A DNA stretch of 64,000 nucleotides from Phenylobacterium sp. (GTDB lineage: Bacteria; Pseudomonadota; Alphaproteobacteria; Caulobacterales; Caulobacteraceae), in contig NZ_JAUYAW010000044.1 of the NCBI RefSeq assembly GCF_030693405.1, positions 62,001-126,000 on the forward strand. The letters run 5' to 3'. The notes under the pieces are model-generated. The model was not told where the DNA came from. It saw nothing but the letters and a program-made list of their open reading frames with translations, and made no database searches. This document shows, piece by piece, positions 61,869-64,000 of the stretch (position 1 is the first letter of the stretch; each line of letters opens with the position of its first letter). The position numbers were made by a program, and so were the translations under genes.

Positions 61869-62486
61869 ATGAGCGATCAGTCAACGGCGAAACCCGGACC
61901 CCGCCTGTTCGGCAAGGTCCTTTGGGGCGTCGCCGCCCTCGGCGTCGCGGCGGTGGTCTACATCATCGGCCAGGCTTCCACCAATCCCGATGCGAGCCGG
62001 GGGATGCGGGCCTTCGCCAAGGGCGAGATGGCCGCCCTGCAGACGCCCAAGGATCCCCGACCGGCGCCGGTGACCACCATCTATGACCCTGATGGCCAGC
62101 CCGTGCGGCTTGGCGACTACCGCGGCGAGGTGGTGGTGCTGAACCTGTGGGCCACCTGGTGCCCGCCCTGCGTCGCCGAAATGCCGACCCTGGCGGCGCT
62201 CGCCAAGCACTATGAGGGCCAACCGGTGCGGGTGCTGGCCGTCAGCATCGACCGCCCGACCGAGATCGACAAGGCGCGGACCTTCATCGGCCAGCACGCC
62301 CCGCTGGCCTTCTACAGCGACCCCAATATGAAGCTCGCCTTCGACCTGGTCCCCCCGGCGCCGGGCATGCCCACCACGGTTATCTATGGGGCCGACGGCA
62401 TCGAGCGCGCCCGGCTGTCGGGGGGCGCGGACTGGGGCGGAGAGGACGCCAAGGCCGTGGTGGATCAAGTTCTAGGCGCCGAATAG
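61869..62486 (+). CDS. TlpA/ResA-like thiol-disulfide oxidoreductase
   Basis: A 205-residue thioredoxin-fold protein with an N-terminal membrane anchor ([17 protein letters not shown]) and WCPPC active site (97-101), plus VLAVSID and cis-Pro region PGMPTTVIY. Family members reduce periplasmic cysteines for cytochrome c maturation. ATG 61869 forms CATATG with the argH ATG on the other strand. GGAGG lies 13 bases upstream, rather far. Confidence 0.9.
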   Translation: MSDQSTAKPGPRLFGKVLWGVAALGVAAVVYIIGQASTNPDASRGMRAFAKGEMAALQTPKDPRPAPVTTIYDPDGQPVRLGDYRGEVVVLNLWATWCPPCVAEMPTLAALAKHYEGQPVRVLAVSIDRPTEIDKARTFIGQHAPLAFYSDPNMKLAFDLVPPAPGMPTTVIYGADGIERARLSGGADWGGEDAKAVVDQVLGAE

Positions 62487-62651
62487 CGGCCTTTTCGGAT
62501 TGACCGGCGAAAGGTCGTCGTCGAAATTTGAGGGGCGACAATCCGAGATTTGGGCCGAGCTAAGCTGCGTTTCCCGAGGACTGAGATTGTTGACGGGCGC
62601 CCGGTTTCCCGCGGCGTCACGTTTCGTCAGCTAGTCGGGAGACGACAGATT
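62487..62651 (+). promoter_or_regulatory. Cold-shock gene leader with long inverted repeat
   Basis: The 165-bp gap before the cold-shock gene contains TCGGATTG (62495-62502) pairing with CAATCCGA (62539-62546), enclosing GACGA-rich sequence. The long untranslated leader is typical of temperature-responsive csp mRNAs. The upstream in-frame codons (62550 on) lack family similarity and are treated as leader. Confidence 0.45.
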
Positions 62652-62855
62652 ATGGCCTCAGGTACGGTCAAGTGGTTCAACACCACCAAGGGTTACGGCT
62701 TCATCCAGCCGGATGACGGCGGCAAGGACGTGTTCGTCCATATCTCCGCCGTGGAGCAGGCCGGCATGCGCGCCCTCAATGAAGGCGACAAGGTCAGCTA
62801 TCAGCTGCGCGAAGAGCGCGGCAAGACCGCTGCGGTGGATCTGAAGACCCTCTGA
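62652..62855 (+). CDS. cspA: Cold shock domain protein
   Basis: A 67-residue single-OB-fold protein with RNP1 KGYGFIQP (14-21) and RNP2 VFVHIS (28-33). ATG 62652 ([10 protein letters not shown]) is the family-conform start. Binds single-stranded RNA/DNA and acts as an RNA chaperone. Monocistronic, with long leader and strong terminator. Confidence 0.96.
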   Translation: MASGTVKWFNTTKGYGFIQPDDGGKDVFVHISAVEQAGMRALNEGDKVSYQLREERGKTAAVDLKTL

Positions 62856-62883
62856 TCGACGCGATCGCTGATCCGGCGGAAGA

Positions 62884-62912
62884 GGGCGCGGCGGTGACGT
62901 CGCGCCCTTTTT
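62884..62912 (+). terminator. Rho-independent terminator of the cold-shock gene
   Basis: GGGCGCG (62884-62890) pairs with CGCGCCC (62901-62907), loop 10 bases, then five T's. It lies 29 bp after the cspA stop. Confidence 0.88.
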
Positions 62913-62937
62913 CGTGGCCGGCCGGCAAGACCCCGCC

Positions 62938-63372
62938 TCAGGCCGGTTCGCGCTTGCGGGCGATCGCCGTCTGCATCGGGGCGGTCGTCCCGGGCGACAG
63001 GATGCGCAGGAAGCTGACCAGGGCGGTGCGGGCGTCCTGCGGCAGCTGTTCGTAAACCGTGAGCAGCTCCAGCGCGCCAGGGGTGCGCATCCGCGACAGC
63101 AGGTCGAGGTCGACGCTCGGCTCTTCGTCGGGGGTGTCCAGCACGTCCAGCAGGTCAGTCACCCGGCAACGCAGGGCGCGGGCGATCTGGACCAGGCGGG
63201 AGAAGGAAATGCGGTTGGCGCCGTTTTCGTATTTCTGGATTTGCTGGAAGCTCACGCCGCACTGTTCCGCCAGGGCCTCCTGCGACATGCCGATGGTCCG
63301 GCGGCGAATGCGCACGGCCGCCCCCAGGGCGATGTCCATGGGATCGGGGCTCTTGGTCGTGGACTCCGTCAA
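62938..63372 (-). CDS. XRE-family transcriptional regulator
   Basis: A 144-residue protein with an N-terminal helix-turn-helix (about 16-72; RRRTIGMSQEALAEQCGVSF, QIQKYENGANRIS) and a C-terminal region (about 85-130) of helices. It starts with TTG 63372, supported by GAGGAG six bases upstream; ATG 63339 is an alternative. Similar short XRE regulators are common in Caulobacter and rhizobia. Target unknown. Confidence 0.88.
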   Translation of the reverse strand: MTESTTKSPDPMDIALGAAVRIRRRTIGMSQEALAEQCGVSFQQIQKYENGANRISFSRLVQIARALRCRVTDLLDVLDTPDEEPSVDLDLLSRMRTPGALELLTVYEQLPQDARTALVSFLRILSPGTTAPMQTAIARKREPA

Positions 63373-63505
63373 ATCCGTCTCCTCATTCCTGCAGGTTATC
63401 CCAACGGAAGCGCCGTCGAGCCGAAATGTTTCAAGTGTGAGAAGTTGTGGTTGCTCCTCACCACCCGCCTAGCGTCGGTAACCCATGAGTTGCAAGAATG
63501 ACGTT

Positions 63506-63787
63506 CTACGAAAATGGGTAGATCGTGACGTGTCGCGATGTCGCGGCGGGACGGATGCGCGACAGCCTGGCCTGTCTTGCGCCGCAAATGCATCTCATGC
63601 GCGTTTCTAGCGACGCCAGGTTGCCGCCCGCCCCCGTCGGCAGGGGCCAGCGGGCAAGGTCGATCGCCGCCACCCCGCCACAGTTCGCCGCCTCGCAATA
63701 GGCCCACACCGGCCCTTCAGTACATTTCGGGTCTGAAACAAAGGCCGCAGCGCCCTGCTCTTCAAACCCCCGTGATCGTATTGTCAT
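63506..63787 (-). CDS. Small Cys-rich protein, putative zinc-binding
   Basis: A 93-residue protein from ATG 63787 with GGAGG five bases upstream. Cys pairs CEAANCGG and MRCICGARQA (two CxxC-like sites 35 residues apart) suggest a zinc ribbon. The pattern (VWAYCEAANCG ... LETRMRCICGARQARL) resembles small alphaproteobacterial proteins of unknown role that I cannot name. The end lies 134 bp from the XRE gene. Confidence 0.6.
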   Translation of the reverse strand: MTIRSRGFEEQGAAAFVSDPKCTEGPVWAYCEAANCGGVAAIDLARWPLPTGAGGNLASLETRMRCICGARQARLSRIRPAATSRHVTIYPFS

Positions 63788-64000
63788 CGCCACCTCCATC
63801 GCTCGAACAAAAGCAGAACAACGGGTGCGACGCGACTCCCTTATGGGTGAGGGCGCGGGACTTGCGATCTAGGGCTGAGGGTATCGTTGGGCAGGTGCGA
63901 GAGGGCCGCTGATACGGGCGGTGATCCTCGACTGCCGATCCAGTCCCCGATGTGGGGATCGCGACAATCCAGTACACACGTTAATCATGTTGAAAACACG
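63788..64000. other. No gene recognised at the right edge
   Basis: The last 213 bp show no convincing coding region. A small hairpin CCCC-N5-GGGG lies near 63946-63959. The region may hold the promoter of the small Cys-rich gene. Confidence 0.5.

Noticed and set aside
63396..63707. Open frame of 103 codons overlapping the small Cys-rich gene
   Set aside because: A different frame on the same strand; the Cys-patterned frame with a GGAGG site is the better candidate.
63762..63977. Open frame of 71 codons at the right edge
   Set aside because: No ribosome site, overlaps the upstream region of the small Cys-rich gene, and has no recognisable features.

Overview
The window looks like chromosomal DNA of a high-GC alphaproteobacterium of the Caulobacter/Phenylobacterium group (Caulobacteraceae). 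The reasons are a PodJ-type polar organiser with GANTC (CcrM) sites and a DnaA-like box upstream, a ScfR-type regulator next to a long-form isocitrate lyase, an Lhr-PdeM repair pair, a TIGR02186/TauE pair, many TonB receptors and acyl-CoA dehydrogenases, and dense operons with ATGA/TGATG overlaps. I see no rRNA, tRNA, CRISPR array, insertion sequence or phage gene. Genus-level placement is inference.

Layout. 1-2.3 kb: 3' part of a beta-CASP/MBL-fold RNase-like gene and a tandem universal stress protein. 2.3-9.05 kb: the most unusual locus, an operon of a TonB-dependent receptor, an exported and membrane-anchored CobN-like chelatase-family protein, an ExbB/TolQ-like protein and an ExbD-like DUF2149 protein, with an imperfect palindrome (possible Zur-like operator) in front. 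9-14.7 kb: exported leucyl aminopeptidase, ArsM-like methyltransferase, alpha/beta hydrolase and hybrid histidine kinase. 14.8-20.4 kb: glyoxylate-shunt island (malate synthase G, ScfR-like regulator, divergent isocitrate lyase). 20.4-26.5 kb: TspO-like protein, small kinase, lipoprotein, stress proteins, UppP and an ECF42-type sigma factor with its DGPF partner. 26.5-32.8 kb: five tandem acyl-CoA dehydrogenase genes on the minus strand.

32.9-43.1 kb: short MprF-like protein, a small membrane protein, PodJ, a TauE/SafE exporter with TIGR02186 partner, and PdeM/Lhr DNA repair. 43.2-49.4 kb: DinG-like helicase, then a compact aromatic operon (chorismate mutase, HisC-like aminotransferase, prephenate dehydrogenase) ending in an EmrE-like SMR gene. 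49.5-55.6 kb: DUF2125, ChaC, an FtsE-FtsX-YdcF-PlsC envelope operon, a zinc-ribbon/DUF3426 membrane protein and a phosphoribosyltransferase. 55.6-58.8 kb: TonB receptor plus PepSY membrane protein behind a perfect 23-bp palindrome (Fur-like). 58.9-64 kb: argH-lptM-lysA operon divergent from a TlpA-like thioredoxin, a cold-shock gene with a long leader, an XRE regulator and a small Cys-rich protein.

How the genes may work together. The glyoxylate shunt and the acyl-CoA dehydrogenase array fit growth on fatty acids or similar acyl substrates. The 2.3-9 kb operon suggests outer-membrane import of a metal complex or metallo-tetrapyrrole, then processing in the periplasm by a CobN homologue powered by a proton channel instead of the usual cytoplasmic AAA+ ATPase. 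A 50-bp hairpin-forming repeat occurs twice between converging genes and supplies stop codons to its neighbours.
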